The translations under genes and the position numbers were made by a program. Source: an uncultured Ferrovum sp. (GTDB taxonomy: Bacteria; Pseudomonadota; Gammaproteobacteria; Burkholderiales; Ferrovaceae). Taken from it: DNA of 64,000 bases. The stretch is from assembly GCA_903909215.1 (NCBI GenBank), contig CAIVUX010000038.1, forward strand, positions 1 through 64,000, written 5' to 3'. Under the pieces are notes generated by a model. The model worked only from the letters and a program-made list of their open reading frames with translations, did no database searches and was not told the DNA's origin. Every line of letters starts with the position of its first letter. Positions within the stretch are counted from its first letter, which is position 1. Positions 21,959 to 30,214 of the stretch are shown here, one piece after another.

Positions 21959-22982
21959 TGGGCCTCATAGTACCCTCATCCGCTTCGGGCAAGGGTCGCA
22001 GGTGGTCAACAAATTGTTGTGTGGCGGCACGCCAAGAAAAATTCTCGGCATGAGCCCGCGCTGTGGCGCGTGGAATGCTGAGTGCACGCAAGCAGGCCGC
22101 TTGCAAATCCTCGTCCAACGCACCCGCAGCGGAATCACCAATCACATCCAGAGGCCCTGTTACCGGATAGGCCGCCACCGGGCAACCGCACGCCATAGCT
22201 TCTAGCAACACCAGACCAAAGGTGTCGGTCTTGCTGGGAAACACAAACACGCTGGCCGAGGCATACACTTCAGCCAATTGCGTTTGATTCAATACGCCTA
22301 AATAATTAATTTCTGGATACGCTTGCTTGATGCGCGCCATGGCGGGACCGTCTCCGGCCACCCATTTGCTTCCCGGCAATTCTAAGTTTAAAAATGCATC
22401 CACGTTTTTTTCTACCGCCACACGGCCCACATATAAAAATATTGGCGGTTCGGTGTTGAGCTTATTCACCTCTTGCATCTTAAAGATGTCCAAATCCACA
22501 CCGCGACTCCACAGCACCACATTGGTGAATCCGTATTTTTTTAAATCATTCACCACCACAGGCGTAGGGGCCATCACCGCATGAGATGGGTCGTGAAACC
22601 AACGTAAAAAGACGTAGGTCCAGGACAGCGGAATAGCAAAACGCGCTTTAACATATTCAGGGAATCGTGTGTGATAGGCTGTGGTAAAGGGGATGCCGCG
22701 CCGCTTGGCATGCGCTCTGGCCGACATACCCAAAGGGCCTTCCGTAGCAATATGCAAAGCATCAGGTGCGTAGTCTTCAATGCGTCGGCGCACACGTGCG
22801 CCCGGAAAAAGAGACAGTCGAATGTCGGGATAAGTGGGGCACGGTAAGGTGCTAAATTCTTGTGGCGTCAGCATATCCACAACATGGCCCATGGCTTCCA
22901 ATTCTTTGCGGGTATTTTTAAGGGTGCGCACCACGCCATTAACCTGCGGATCCCAGGCATCTGTGACAATCATAATTTTCAT
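21933..22982 (-). CDS. GT4-family glycosyltransferase, possibly lipid glycosyltransferase
   Basis: A 349-residue GT-B enzyme. The N-terminal domain begins KIMIVTDAWDPQVNGVVRTL; the nucleotide-sugar domain has FLYVGRVAVEKN and the E-x7-E motif within PSKTDTFGLVLLEAMACG, typical of retaining GT4 enzymes. It belongs near the MgtA/PimB-like and diacylglycerol glycosyltransferase (Agt-like) group. It is embedded between dgkA and a PlcP/LpxH-like phosphoesterase, overlapping both, so its acceptor may be diacylglycerol; this is inference from context. Confidence 0.85.
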   Translation of the reverse strand: MKIMIVTDAWDPQVNGVVRTLKNTRKELEAMGHVVDMLTPQEFSTLPCPTYPDIRLSLFPGARVRRRIEDYAPDALHIATEGPLGMSARAHAKRRGIPFTTAYHTRFPEYVKARFAIPLSWTYVFLRWFHDPSHAVMAPTPVVVNDLKKYGFTNVVLWSRGVDLDIFKMQEVNKLNTEPPIFLYVGRVAVEKNVDAFLNLELPGSKWVAGDGPAMARIKQAYPEINYLGVLNQTQLAEVYASASVFVFPSKTDTFGLVLLEAMACGCPVAAYPVTGPLDVIGDSAAGALDEDLQAACLRALSIPRATARAHAENFSWRAATQQFVDHLRPLPEADEGTMRPNEYKPHSL

Positions 22983-23851
22983 GATAAGACTCCTACCGCA
23001 ATTTCATCATCAAGAACCGTGGGTCCTAAATTAAGCGGGGCATCCACACGGCTGCGCCACTCCACAATTTTTAATTCGCCTTCAAAGGTTTCCACCAACG
23101 CCGTCAGGCTTTCTACCCAGTCTCCATCATTGCAATACAAGATGCCATCAATTTCTCTGATTTCAGCCTTGTGAATATGCCCACACACTACGCCCTGGCA
23201 ACCGCGACGGCGCGCCTCTTCTGTCATCACCTCTTCAAAGGCCGCAATGTAACTCACCGCGTTTTTAACCTGCTGTTTAAGGTATTGCGATACCGACCAG
23301 TAAGGCATGCCCAGCCGCGAGCGCACAGCATTAAACCATTGATTAATATTCAAAATAAAGGTGTAAAGCGTATCGCCTAAGTGCGCCAACCAACGGGCGT
23401 GCTGCGTAACACCGTCAAAAAGGTCGCCATGCACCACCCACAAGCGTCGCCCATCGGCCATGGTATGAATGGTGTCTTCCGCCACTTCAATTTCTCCAAA
23501 GGCCAAGCCCACAAACTGCCGCGCCAATTCATCGTGATTGCCGGGCACGTAGATCACGCGCGTGCCTTTGCGTGCCTTGCGCAATAGCTTTTGCACCACA
23601 TCGTTATGAGACTGGGGCCAGTACCAGCCTTTTTTAAGCTGCCAACCATCTAAAATATCGCCCACCAAATAAAACGTTTCGGCTTCATGGACGCGCAAAA
23701 ATTCGAGTAGGTAATCGGCTTTGCAACCGGGCGTTCCCAGATGAATATCAGAAATCCAAATGGCGCGGTAGTGGAATTCTTTCCCCTCTGTATGAACTTC
23801 CACAGGGGCGGCGGGGGACTGCTCTGGTGTGTGATGGCTGTTGTTTTGCAT
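22979..23851 (-). CDS. PlcP/LpxH-like metallophosphoesterase
   Basis: A 290-residue calcineurin-type phosphoesterase. Metal-binding motifs in order: SDIHLGTPG, GDILDGWQL, GNHDE, VVHGDLFD and CGHIHKAEI. Annotation pipelines commonly label such proteins UDP-2,3-diacylglucosamine diphosphatase, but the length (LpxH is about 240 residues) and its pairing with a GT4 gene also suit PlcP, the phospholipase C that strips head groups from phospholipids in phosphate-starved bacteria. The stop overlaps the GT4 start by four bases. Confidence 0.8.
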   Translation of the reverse strand: MQNNSHHTPEQSPAAPVEVHTEGKEFHYRAIWISDIHLGTPGCKADYLLEFLRVHEAETFYLVGDILDGWQLKKGWYWPQSHNDVVQKLLRKARKGTRVIYVPGNHDELARQFVGLAFGEIEVAEDTIHTMADGRRLWVVHGDLFDGVTQHARWLAHLGDTLYTFILNINQWFNAVRSRLGMPYWSVSQYLKQQVKNAVSYIAAFEEVMTEEARRRGCQGVVCGHIHKAEIREIDGILYCNDGDWVESLTALVETFEGELKIVEWRSRVDAPLNLGPTVLDDEIAVGVLS

Positions 23852-23922
23852 AAGACCTATAGGGTTTCATGCATTGGGCCATGCTGTGATGACTGCCTTG
23901 TTACAAAAAAATGAAGCTTTCG

Positions 23923-24690
23923 TTACAACGTCGGAGCAGACTCCTTCATGAAGTGGCGCGAATAGCGATGATCCATGTTTGCTGTGGGCAGCAACAGCAG
24001 GCAATCAGCGGTATTAAATTGTGGATCCCAAGCCGGCGCGCCGCACACATAGGCCCCCACTCGCAGATAGGCCTTAATCAATGCGGGCACTTCAGCATTC
24101 ACGCTGGCATCCAAATGTTCAAGCGGCAATGGGCAACGTGGAAACACACGCCACTCCGGGGGACTGGGGTGAAAGGAATTTAATTGATGGTAAATGCTGG
24201 CTGCAGCATGGCCGCCATCGGCCATGCTGATGCTGGCGCAGCCCATTAAGTACTGAACGTTATGGGCTTTGATGTAATCGGCAAGTCCAGACCACAGCAA
24301 TACCACAATGGCACCCTTGCGATATTCAGGGTGTACGCATGCACGGCCCATTTCCATAATATGGGGGCGCAGATTTTCTAGTCGAGACAGATCAAATTCA
24401 CTGTCGGAATAAAACCCTCCGGCCAGTTCGGCTTTCTGTGCATTTAAAATACGGTAAGTACCCACCACCTCATTGCTGCGCGTGTCACGCACCATGAGGT
24501 GGTCGCATAAGTGATCAAAACGGTCCAGATCGACCCCTGGCTCAGGGCTATCCAGATGCGCGCCCATTTCATCGGCAAACACGCGCCAACGCAACTTTTG
24601 CGCTTCACGCACCTCATAGGGGGTGCGGGCGTATTGAAACACCAAACGCGACTGTCTGGCTTCTTGCGTTTTATTGTCTAGATTTAACAT
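23923..24690 (-). CDS. OlsB-like GNAT N-acyltransferase
   Basis: A 255-residue GNAT-superfamily protein of the kind often called putative hemolysin. Conserved features: LRWRVFADEMGA, DRFDHLCDHLMV, VVGTYRIL, FYSDSEFDLS and MGRACVHPEYRKG. This group includes OlsB, which transfers a 3-hydroxyacyl chain from ACP to ornithine in making phosphorus-free ornithine lipids. No olsA is seen nearby, so the function is a family-level inference. It is the first gene of the group running to ppx, and divergent from ppk. Confidence 0.8.
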   Translation of the reverse strand: MLNLDNKTQEARQSRLVFQYARTPYEVREAQKLRWRVFADEMGAHLDSPEPGVDLDRFDHLCDHLMVRDTRSNEVVGTYRILNAQKAELAGGFYSDSEFDLSRLENLRPHIMEMGRACVHPEYRKGAIVVLLWSGLADYIKAHNVQYLMGCASISMADGGHAAASIYHQLNSFHPSPPEWRVFPRCPLPLEHLDASVNAEVPALIKAYLRVGAYVCGAPAWDPQFNTADCLLLLPTANMDHRYSRHFMKESAPTL

Positions 24691-24721
24691 ACTTGTAACG
24701 TCCCTAGATGACCATATGACG

Positions 24722-24758
24722 CTAATATGTCCCAGTCATGTTACTAATCCGTTATAAT
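24722..24758 (+). promoter_or_regulatory. Candidate ppk promoter with PhoB-like half-sites
   Basis: A perfect TATAAT lies at 24753-24758, only 14 bases before the ppk ATG, implying a very short leader. Upstream, CTAATAT-GTCC-CAGTCAT (24722-24739) resembles a Pho box, the second half matching 6 of 7 consensus bases. No good -35 is present, which would suit an activator-dependent promoter. Confidence 0.4.
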
Positions 24759-24772
24759 TTGATGAAGCTTTT

Positions 24773-26887
24773 ATGAAACCAGACACCTCACCTACCGGCG
24801 CTTTCTTCCTCAACCGCGAACTGGGGCTGTTGGCCTTTAACCGTCGCGTGCTAGAAATGGCCAAGTCCGACGCCACGCCTCTGTTAGAGCGCCTGCGCTA
24901 CCTATGCATCGTTAGCAGCAATCTAGATGAATTCTTTGAAATCCGCGTAGCTGGCGTTAAAGAGCAAATCAAGCAAGGGGTTGCGGTCTCCGGCCCCGAT
25001 AGGCTGTCACCCACTGAGGTATACCGCAAAGTCTGCGTCGAGGTGCACGAACTCATTAACCAGCAATATCTTTTGCTCAATGATGTAATACTGCCGCGCA
25101 TGGTAAAGGAAGGAATTGCCTTCCATCGGCGCGATCACTGGACGGACGCGCAGCGTGCGTGGGCGCGTGATTATTTCTTTAAAGAAATCCTGCCTGTCCT
25201 GACCCCCATTGGCTTGGACAATGCGCACCCCTTTCCGCGCATCTTAAACAAAAGCCTGAACTTTGCTGTGGATTTAAGCGGCAAAGACGCCTTCGGACGC
25301 AACCTCACCCATGCGGTGGTACAGGCTCCACGAACCCTGCCGCGTTTTATTCGCCTGCCAGAGAACATCGCCGGTTGCCCTTATGGCTTTATTTTTCTAT
25401 CCTCCATTCTGCATGCCAACGTGGGCGAGTTATTCCAAGGCATGGATGTATTGGGTTGCTATCAGTTCCGCGTTACACGCAACAGTGAGTTATTTTTAGA
25501 AGAAGAAGAAGCCAAGAACCTGCGCTTGGTGCTAGAAGGCGAGTTAAGCCATCGCCAATACGGCGATGAAGTACGCCTTGAGGTGGCCGATAATTGCTCG
25601 GAATCCATGGCTGAGTTTTTACTCAATACCTTTGGTTTAGGCCGTGATGACCTGTATCGCGTCCATGGGCCCGTTAATTTGGTGCGCTTAATGCAAGTGG
25701 CTGACATGGTAGACAGGCCAGATTTGCGCTTTCCCCGCTTTACTCAAAGCATCCCTCGTGAATTTGAAAAGAAAGAAGATATCTTTGAACTGCTGCGCAA
25801 ACGCGATGTGTTGCTGCACCACCCCTTTCAATCGTTTGCGCCGGTGGTGGAATTTGTACAGCGCGCGGCCAGCGACCCGCGCGTATTGGCCATCAAACAA
25901 ACCGTATACCGTGCTGGCACTGACTCTGAATTAATTGAGGCGTTGATTGAGGCCGCCCACCAAGGCAAGGAAGTGACGGTGGTGATTGAGTTGCTGGCAC
26001 GCTTTGACGAAGAGGCCAATATCAATTGGGCCTCGCGACTGGAAGAAGCAGGGGCCCATGTGGTGTATGGTGTGTTTGGCTATAAAACCCACGCCAAAAT
26101 GTGTATGGTAATTCGCCGTGAGGGGAATGCGCTACGCCGCTACGTGCATTTGGGCACCGGCAACTACCATTCCAAAACCACAAAACTGTACACAGACTTC
26201 GGCCTTTTTACATCCGACGCTGAAATTACCTCGGATGTAAATGAGGTGTTTTTACAGATTACGGGTCTCGGAAAACATGCAGGCTTAAAGCGCTTGTTTC
26301 AATCGCCTTTCACCTTGCATGAAGAGCTGATTAAAGCCATTGGTCGCGAAGCCCACCATGCGACCAACGGTCGATCAGGTCGCATTATTGCCAAAATGAA
26401 CGCCCTAACCGAACCCCATATTATTGAGGCGCTCTACTCCGCCTCCCAAGCGGGCGTGAAGATTGACCTCATCGTGCGCGGCGTATGCTTGCTGCGCCCC
26501 GGCGTGTCCGGACTGTCGGATTCTATTCGGGTGATTTCAATTATCGGTCGATTTCTAGAGCATCACCGCGTGTTTTATTTTGCCAACGATGGCGCCGAAG
26601 ACGTCTTTATTTCCAGCGCCGATTGGATGGAGCGCAATCTGCATCGTCGAATTGAAGTCTGTGTACCCATTTTGGATACCTGCATTAAGCGCCGCGTCAT
26701 TTCTGAGGGCCTGCGACCCTACCTGAAAGACAATGTGCGCAGCTGGGTCATGGATGCCGATGGCAATTACCATCAGCGCGTTTCGCGTAACGCGCAACCT
26801 TTTAGCGCCCATGACGCCTTATTAGAAAAATTATCTCCCACCGTGCTTCCACTAAAAACCCTGCCTCGAAAACGCCGTGGACATTGA
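24773..26887 (+). CDS. ppk: Polyphosphate kinase 1
   Basis: A 704-residue enzyme that reversibly transfers the ATP gamma-phosphate onto polyphosphate. It has the N-terminal FLNRELGLLAFNRRVLE and two phospholipase-D-like domains; the histidine expected to be phosphorylated is near residue 440 (GYKTHAKM), followed by HLGTGNYHSKTTKLYTDFG. Length is normal. Its stop overlaps the CYTH gene by 11 bp. It faces ppx and pst across a divergent promoter region, forming a polyphosphate locus. Confidence 0.97.
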   Translation: MKPDTSPTGAFFLNRELGLLAFNRRVLEMAKSDATPLLERLRYLCIVSSNLDEFFEIRVAGVKEQIKQGVAVSGPDRLSPTEVYRKVCVEVHELINQQYLLLNDVILPRMVKEGIAFHRRDHWTDAQRAWARDYFFKEILPVLTPIGLDNAHPFPRILNKSLNFAVDLSGKDAFGRNLTHAVVQAPRTLPRFIRLPENIAGCPYGFIFLSSILHANVGELFQGMDVLGCYQFRVTRNSELFLEEEEAKNLRLVLEGELSHRQYGDEVRLEVADNCSESMAEFLLNTFGLGRDDLYRVHGPVNLVRLMQVADMVDRPDLRFPRFTQSIPREFEKKEDIFELLRKRDVLLHHPFQSFAPVVEFVQRAASDPRVLAIKQTVYRAGTDSELIEALIEAAHQGKEVTVVIELLARFDEEANINWASRLEEAGAHVVYGVFGYKTHAKMCMVIRREGNALRRYVHLGTGNYHSKTTKLYTDFGLFTSDAEITSDVNEVFLQITGLGKHAGLKRLFQSPFTLHEELIKAIGREAHHATNGRSGRIIAKMNALTEPHIIEALYSASQAGVKIDLIVRGVCLLRPGVSGLSDSIRVISIIGRFLEHHRVFYFANDGAEDVFISSADWMERNLHRRIEVCVPILDTCIKRRVISEGLRPYLKDNVRSWVMDADGNYHQRVSRNAQPFSAHDALLEKLSPTVLPLKTLPRKRRGH

Positions 26888-27500
26888 AATTGAATTGAAG
26901 CTGGCGGCTCGCGCCGAGGATCTGCCTCACATCTTGGCACTGCCGGCCTTGCAACCCTTTATTAAAGTCCGCGCCGTTACCGCACAACTCACCAGTATTT
27001 ATTACGACACCCCTTCGCAAGAACTGCGTCAGCGCGACATGGCCCTGCGCCTGCGCCGCGCACAGGGCCATTGGGTGCAAACCCTTAAAACGAAAGGTTC
27101 TGAGATAGATGGCTTATTTACCCGCCAAGAATTGGAAACCCCTTCTGATGGACATGCACTGGACTTTTCCGTGGTGCAAGATATTGAGCTTCGATCGTAC
27201 TTGCAATCAGAGGCTTTGTTTAAAAAATTACATCCACGCTTCATTACCGAATTTACCCGTGTGGCACAATTGCTACAATGCGCGGATGGCACGGTGATTG
27301 AGTTGGCCTTAGATAAAGGTGAAGTGCTGGCAGGGAATGCCCGCGATGTTATTGCAGAAATTGAACTGGAGTTGAAGCACGGCAACCCACAGCGAATACA
27401 TGATATCGCCCTGTTGCTGCGCTCAGCATTTCATTTGCAGCCGGAGGCTCTCAGCAAAGCCGAGCGGGGTTACCGCTTACTGCCCACCGTGGAGCATTAA
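26877..27500 (+). CDS. CYTH-domain protein, probable inorganic triphosphatase
   Basis: A 207-residue CYTH (triphosphate tunnel metalloenzyme) protein; the ExExK signature is present as IEIELKLAARAE at the N-terminus, followed by YYDTPSQELRQRDMALRLRR. Such enzymes hydrolyse tripolyphosphate or related triphosphates. GTG start overlapping ppk by 11 bp; the stop overlaps the sixA ATG (TAATG). No CHAD domain follows, in contrast to many CYTH proteins of polyphosphate organisms. Confidence 0.85.
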   Translation: MDIEIELKLAARAEDLPHILALPALQPFIKVRAVTAQLTSIYYDTPSQELRQRDMALRLRRAQGHWVQTLKTKGSEIDGLFTRQELETPSDGHALDFSVVQDIELRSYLQSEALFKKLHPRFITEFTRVAQLLQCADGTVIELALDKGEVLAGNARDVIAEIELELKHGNPQRIHDIALLLRSAFHLQPEALSKAERGYRLLPTVEH

Positions 27501-27952
27501 TGGACCTTATTCTTTGGCGTCATGCAGAAGCGCACGACACCTTGCCCGATCATGACCGGCAGCTTACCCCTTTGGGCGAGCAGCAGGCCCAGCGAATTGC
27601 GCAATGGTTAAAGAGTTCCTTAGGGGATAGTGTTCGTGTCATTGCCAGTCCCGCGGCCCGCACACAAAGCACTGCCGCTGCGCTGACCGAGCATTATGAA
27701 ACCAGCCGTTTGGTAGGTGTGGGCTCCACCGCTGCAGAAATTCTCAAAATCGCACAATGGCCGCACTCCCCTCGGCCCGTGATCATTGTGGGTCATCAAC
27801 CCTGCATGGGTCGTACTGCTTCTTTTTTACTGTCCGGACAAGAAGATAACTGGAGTGTGCGCAAGGGGGCTATTTGGTGGCTTTCTTACCGAGAGCGTAA
27901 TGGCGCGGGACAAGTGGTATTGCGCGCAGTGCTCAACCCCGACTTCGTATAG
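27500..27952 (+). CDS. sixA: Phosphohistidine phosphatase SixA
   Basis: A 150-residue histidine-phosphatase-superfamily protein. The catalytic RHG-type motif is LILWRHAEAHD at residues 3-13, with ASPAARTQSTA and the second histidine in IIVGHQPCMGR. SixA removes phosphate from phosphohistidine proteins such as HPr-like phosphotransferases. It is the third gene of the overlapping ppk-CYTH-sixA unit; a role tied to polyphosphate is possible but unproven. Confidence 0.88.
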   Translation: MDLILWRHAEAHDTLPDHDRQLTPLGEQQAQRIAQWLKSSLGDSVRVIASPAARTQSTAAALTEHYETSRLVGVGSTAAEILKIAQWPHSPRPVIIVGHQPCMGRTASFLLSGQEDNWSVRKGAIWWLSYRERNGAGQVVLRAVLNPDFV

Positions 27953-27958
27953 GGGTGG

Positions 27959-27998
27959 AAATAGGGGTCAGACCCCTGGTGGGGTCTGACCCCTATTT
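27959..27998. repeat. Palindrome pair between sixA and glmM
   Basis: Two GGGGTC(A/T)GACCCC units in opposite orientation, spaced by TGGT, with AAATA/TATTT flanks. The whole forms a perfect 18-bp inverted repeat with a four-base loop between two convergent genes. The glmM stop codon (TAG) is supplied by the right arm. No T-run follows, so a classical intrinsic terminator is not evident, though the RNA hairpin would be very stable. Confidence 0.9.
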
Positions 27999-29327
27999 GA
28001 TGGCGGCGGCGATGGCATTGGCCCAATGGCGCACCAGCGCAGCGTCTTCCCCCTCCACCATTACACGAATCAGGGGCTCGGTCCCCGAGGGGCGTAACAA
28101 CACACGCCCCGCTCCAGACAAGGCCGTCTCCGCTTGGTTCACCAACCCCCAGAGCGCAGCGGCTGTTTCTAAATTAAATCCAGCTGGTGTTTTTACATTC
28201 ACCAGCAATTGCGGGTAAAGCGTCAGTTCACGGGTGTACTCTTCCAGTGTAGATTTTTGCGTGCATAAGGCTGCCAATACTTGCAAGGCAGACACAATGC
28301 CATCTCCTGTGGTGTGTTTATCAAGACAAATAATATGGCCAGAATTCTCGCCACCCCATAACCAGTGGCGCTCCACCAATGCCTCCAACACGTAGCGATC
28401 ACCTACCGCAGTACGCGTAAAGGGAATACTTAACTTCTTAAAGGCGTTTTCCACGGCCAGGTTGGTCATTAAGGTGCCCACCACACCACTGCTGGCGCCT
28501 TGTGTGGCGGCATGCTTCACAATGGCGTACAGCAGCTGATCACCATCGTAGAGCGCGCCTTTAGCATCTGCCATAATCAATCGATCACCATCGCCATCCA
28601 AGGCGATGCCCAGATGAGCCTGATGTTCACGCACCGCGGTTTGCATGGCAAGCGGCGCGGTGGCGCCAAAGCCGGCGTTAATGTTCATGCCATTGGGTTG
28701 ATGGCCAATGGCCACCACCTCCGCCCCTAACTCACGAAACACAGCGGGAGCAATATGATAGGTGGCGCCATGCGCGCAATCGACCACCAGCTTGAGTCCT
28801 TTTAAATTGAGCGCGGAGGGAAAAGTACTTTTGCAAAATTCGCTGTAGCGTCCCGCTGCATCGTCCAAGCGACTGGCGCGCCCCAGGGTGGCGGATTCAT
28901 GACAAACGAGGGGTTGATCGAGCAGCGCTTCAATTTCATGTTCGATGGCATCCGATAGTTTGGTACCATGCCCTGAAAAAAACTTAATGCCATTGTCTTC
29001 AAATGAATTGTGCGAGGCGCTGATCATGATGCCGGCTTGTAGGCGCAGCGCTAAGGTCAGGTACGCCACACCGGGTGTGGGCATTGGGCCCACCAACAAC
29101 ACATCCACACCGGCGGCTGATAGCCCCGCTTCGAGGGCAGACTCCAACATGTAACCCGATACGCGCGTGTCTTTGCCAATCATGACCCGTGGTCGATCAC
29201 CATTCTGATGTGTTTGGGTCAGCACGGTGCCCGCAGCAAAACCCAACTTCAGCATGAAGTCAGGGGTAATGGGTGCTACACCCACACGCCCACGAATACC
29301 ATCGGTGCCAAAATATTTGCGGCTCAC
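27993..29327 (-). CDS. glmM: Phosphoglucosamine mutase
   Basis: A 444-residue enzyme converting glucosamine 6-phosphate to glucosamine 1-phosphate for peptidoglycan and LPS synthesis. The active-site phosphoserine loop is [16 protein letters not shown]; the metal loop is [22 protein letters not shown] binds phosphate. I place the start at GTG 29327 ([13 protein letters not shown]), six bases after AAGGAGG; it overlaps the folP stop (GTGA). Its stop codon lies within a palindromic repeat. Confidence 0.97.
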   Translation of the reverse strand: MSRKYFGTDGIRGRVGVAPITPDFMLKLGFAAGTVLTQTHQNGDRPRVMIGKDTRVSGYMLESALEAGLSAAGVDVLLVGPMPTPGVAYLTLALRLQAGIMISASHNSFEDNGIKFFSGHGTKLSDAIEHEIEALLDQPLVCHESATLGRASRLDDAAGRYSEFCKSTFPSALNLKGLKLVVDCAHGATYHIAPAVFRELGAEVVAIGHQPNGMNINAGFGATAPLAMQTAVREHQAHLGIALDGDGDRLIMADAKGALYDGDQLLYAIVKHAATQGASSGVVGTLMTNLAVENAFKKLSIPFTRTAVGDRYVLEALVERHWLWGGENSGHIICLDKHTTGDGIVSALQVLAALCTQKSTLEEYTRELTLYPQLLVNVKTPAGFNLETAAALWGLVNQAETALSGAGRVLLRPSGTEPLIRVMVEGEDAALVRHWANAIAAAIK

Positions 29328-30157
29328 AAAGCCCCTCCTTCTACCGCTTGCCATACGGCCAATGCGTTGGCAGTGGCTTTTACATCGTGCACGCGCAGCA
29401 TCCAAGCGCCGCGCTGAACAGCCAGCAGTGCGGCAGCTACACTGGCCGCCATTCGGTTGTCACCATCTTTGCCGATGATGGCTCCCAGTACTGATTTGCG
29501 CGATAGGCCGGCCAACACCGGATAACCTTGCGCTGCTAATGATTTTAATTCATGCAGTAACGCCAAATTATGCGCCACTGTTTTACCAAAGCCAAAACCG
29601 GGGTCCAGCAGTATGCGGTTACGCGCAATACCAGAACTTTCAGCGACAGCGGCACGCGCCAATAAAAAGTGGCGCACTTCGCTCACCACGTCGGTATAGG
29701 TGGGATTGTTTTGCATGGTAATGGGATCACCTTGCATGTGCATGAGACACACGCCCGCGTTGGAAGCGGCACAAGCGTCCAGGGCGCCCGGTGCTTGCAG
29801 TGCATTCACATCGTTAACTAAGGTGGCGCCTGCCGCCAAAGCAGCTTTCATCACTTCCGTGTGTCGAGTATCAATAGAAATAGGTACCGGACCACCGGCC
29901 AATTGTTCAATCACGGGAATCACTCGGCGCAACTCTTCTTTCAGTTCTACCGGTGTAGCGCCAGGGCGTGTGGACTCACCGCCCACATCCAGTACCGCGG
30001 CACCCTCTTCCATTAGGCGAAAGCCCTGATCTACCGCGCGCGCCACATCGGTAAATTGACCACCATCAGAAAAAGAATCCGGCGTGACATTGAGTACGCC
30101 CATGATAACGGGACGGTTAAGAGGAATGCGGTAATGACCGCAGTGAAAATCTGTCAT
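29324..30157 (-). CDS. folP: Dihydropteroate synthase
   Basis: A 277-residue TIM-barrel enzyme joining p-aminobenzoate to dihydropterin pyrophosphate in folate synthesis. Signatures: [35 protein letters not shown] and the sulfonamide-site GLSRKS. ATG at 30157 chosen (MTDFHCG); a TTG four codons earlier is possible. Its end overlaps glmM by four bases, so the pair is translationally coupled. Confidence 0.96.
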   Translation of the reverse strand: MTDFHCGHYRIPLNRPVIMGVLNVTPDSFSDGGQFTDVARAVDQGFRLMEEGAAVLDVGGESTRPGATPVELKEELRRVIPVIEQLAGGPVPISIDTRHTEVMKAALAAGATLVNDVNALQAPGALDACAASNAGVCLMHMQGDPITMQNNPTYTDVVSEVRHFLLARAAVAESSGIARNRILLDPGFGFGKTVAHNLALLHELKSLAAQGYPVLAGLSRKSVLGAIIGKDGDNRMAASVAAALLAVQRGAWMLRVHDVKATANALAVWQAVEGGAL

Positions 30158-30178
30158 AGTGAGCGCCAAGCGGTTTTT

Positions 30179-30208
30179 GGGGTCAGACCCCCCCAGGGGT
30201 CTGACCCC
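30179..30208. repeat. Palindrome pair between ftsH and folP
   Basis: GGGGTCAGACCCC and GGGGTCTGACCCC spaced by CCCA, giving a 13-bp stem with a four-base loop. It lies in the 57-bp gap between two genes on the same strand (ftsH upstream of folP), so here it sits inside a presumed operon, where it could reduce read-through or stabilise the ftsH message. Confidence 0.9.
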
Positions 30209-30214
30209 TATTTC

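Noticed and set aside
22327-22795. Open frames on strands opposite known genes (for example within the glycosyltransferase, nuo and carB genes)
   Set aside because: They mirror the codon structure of the real genes, lack ribosome sites and recognisable domains, and overlap confidently assigned genes throughout.
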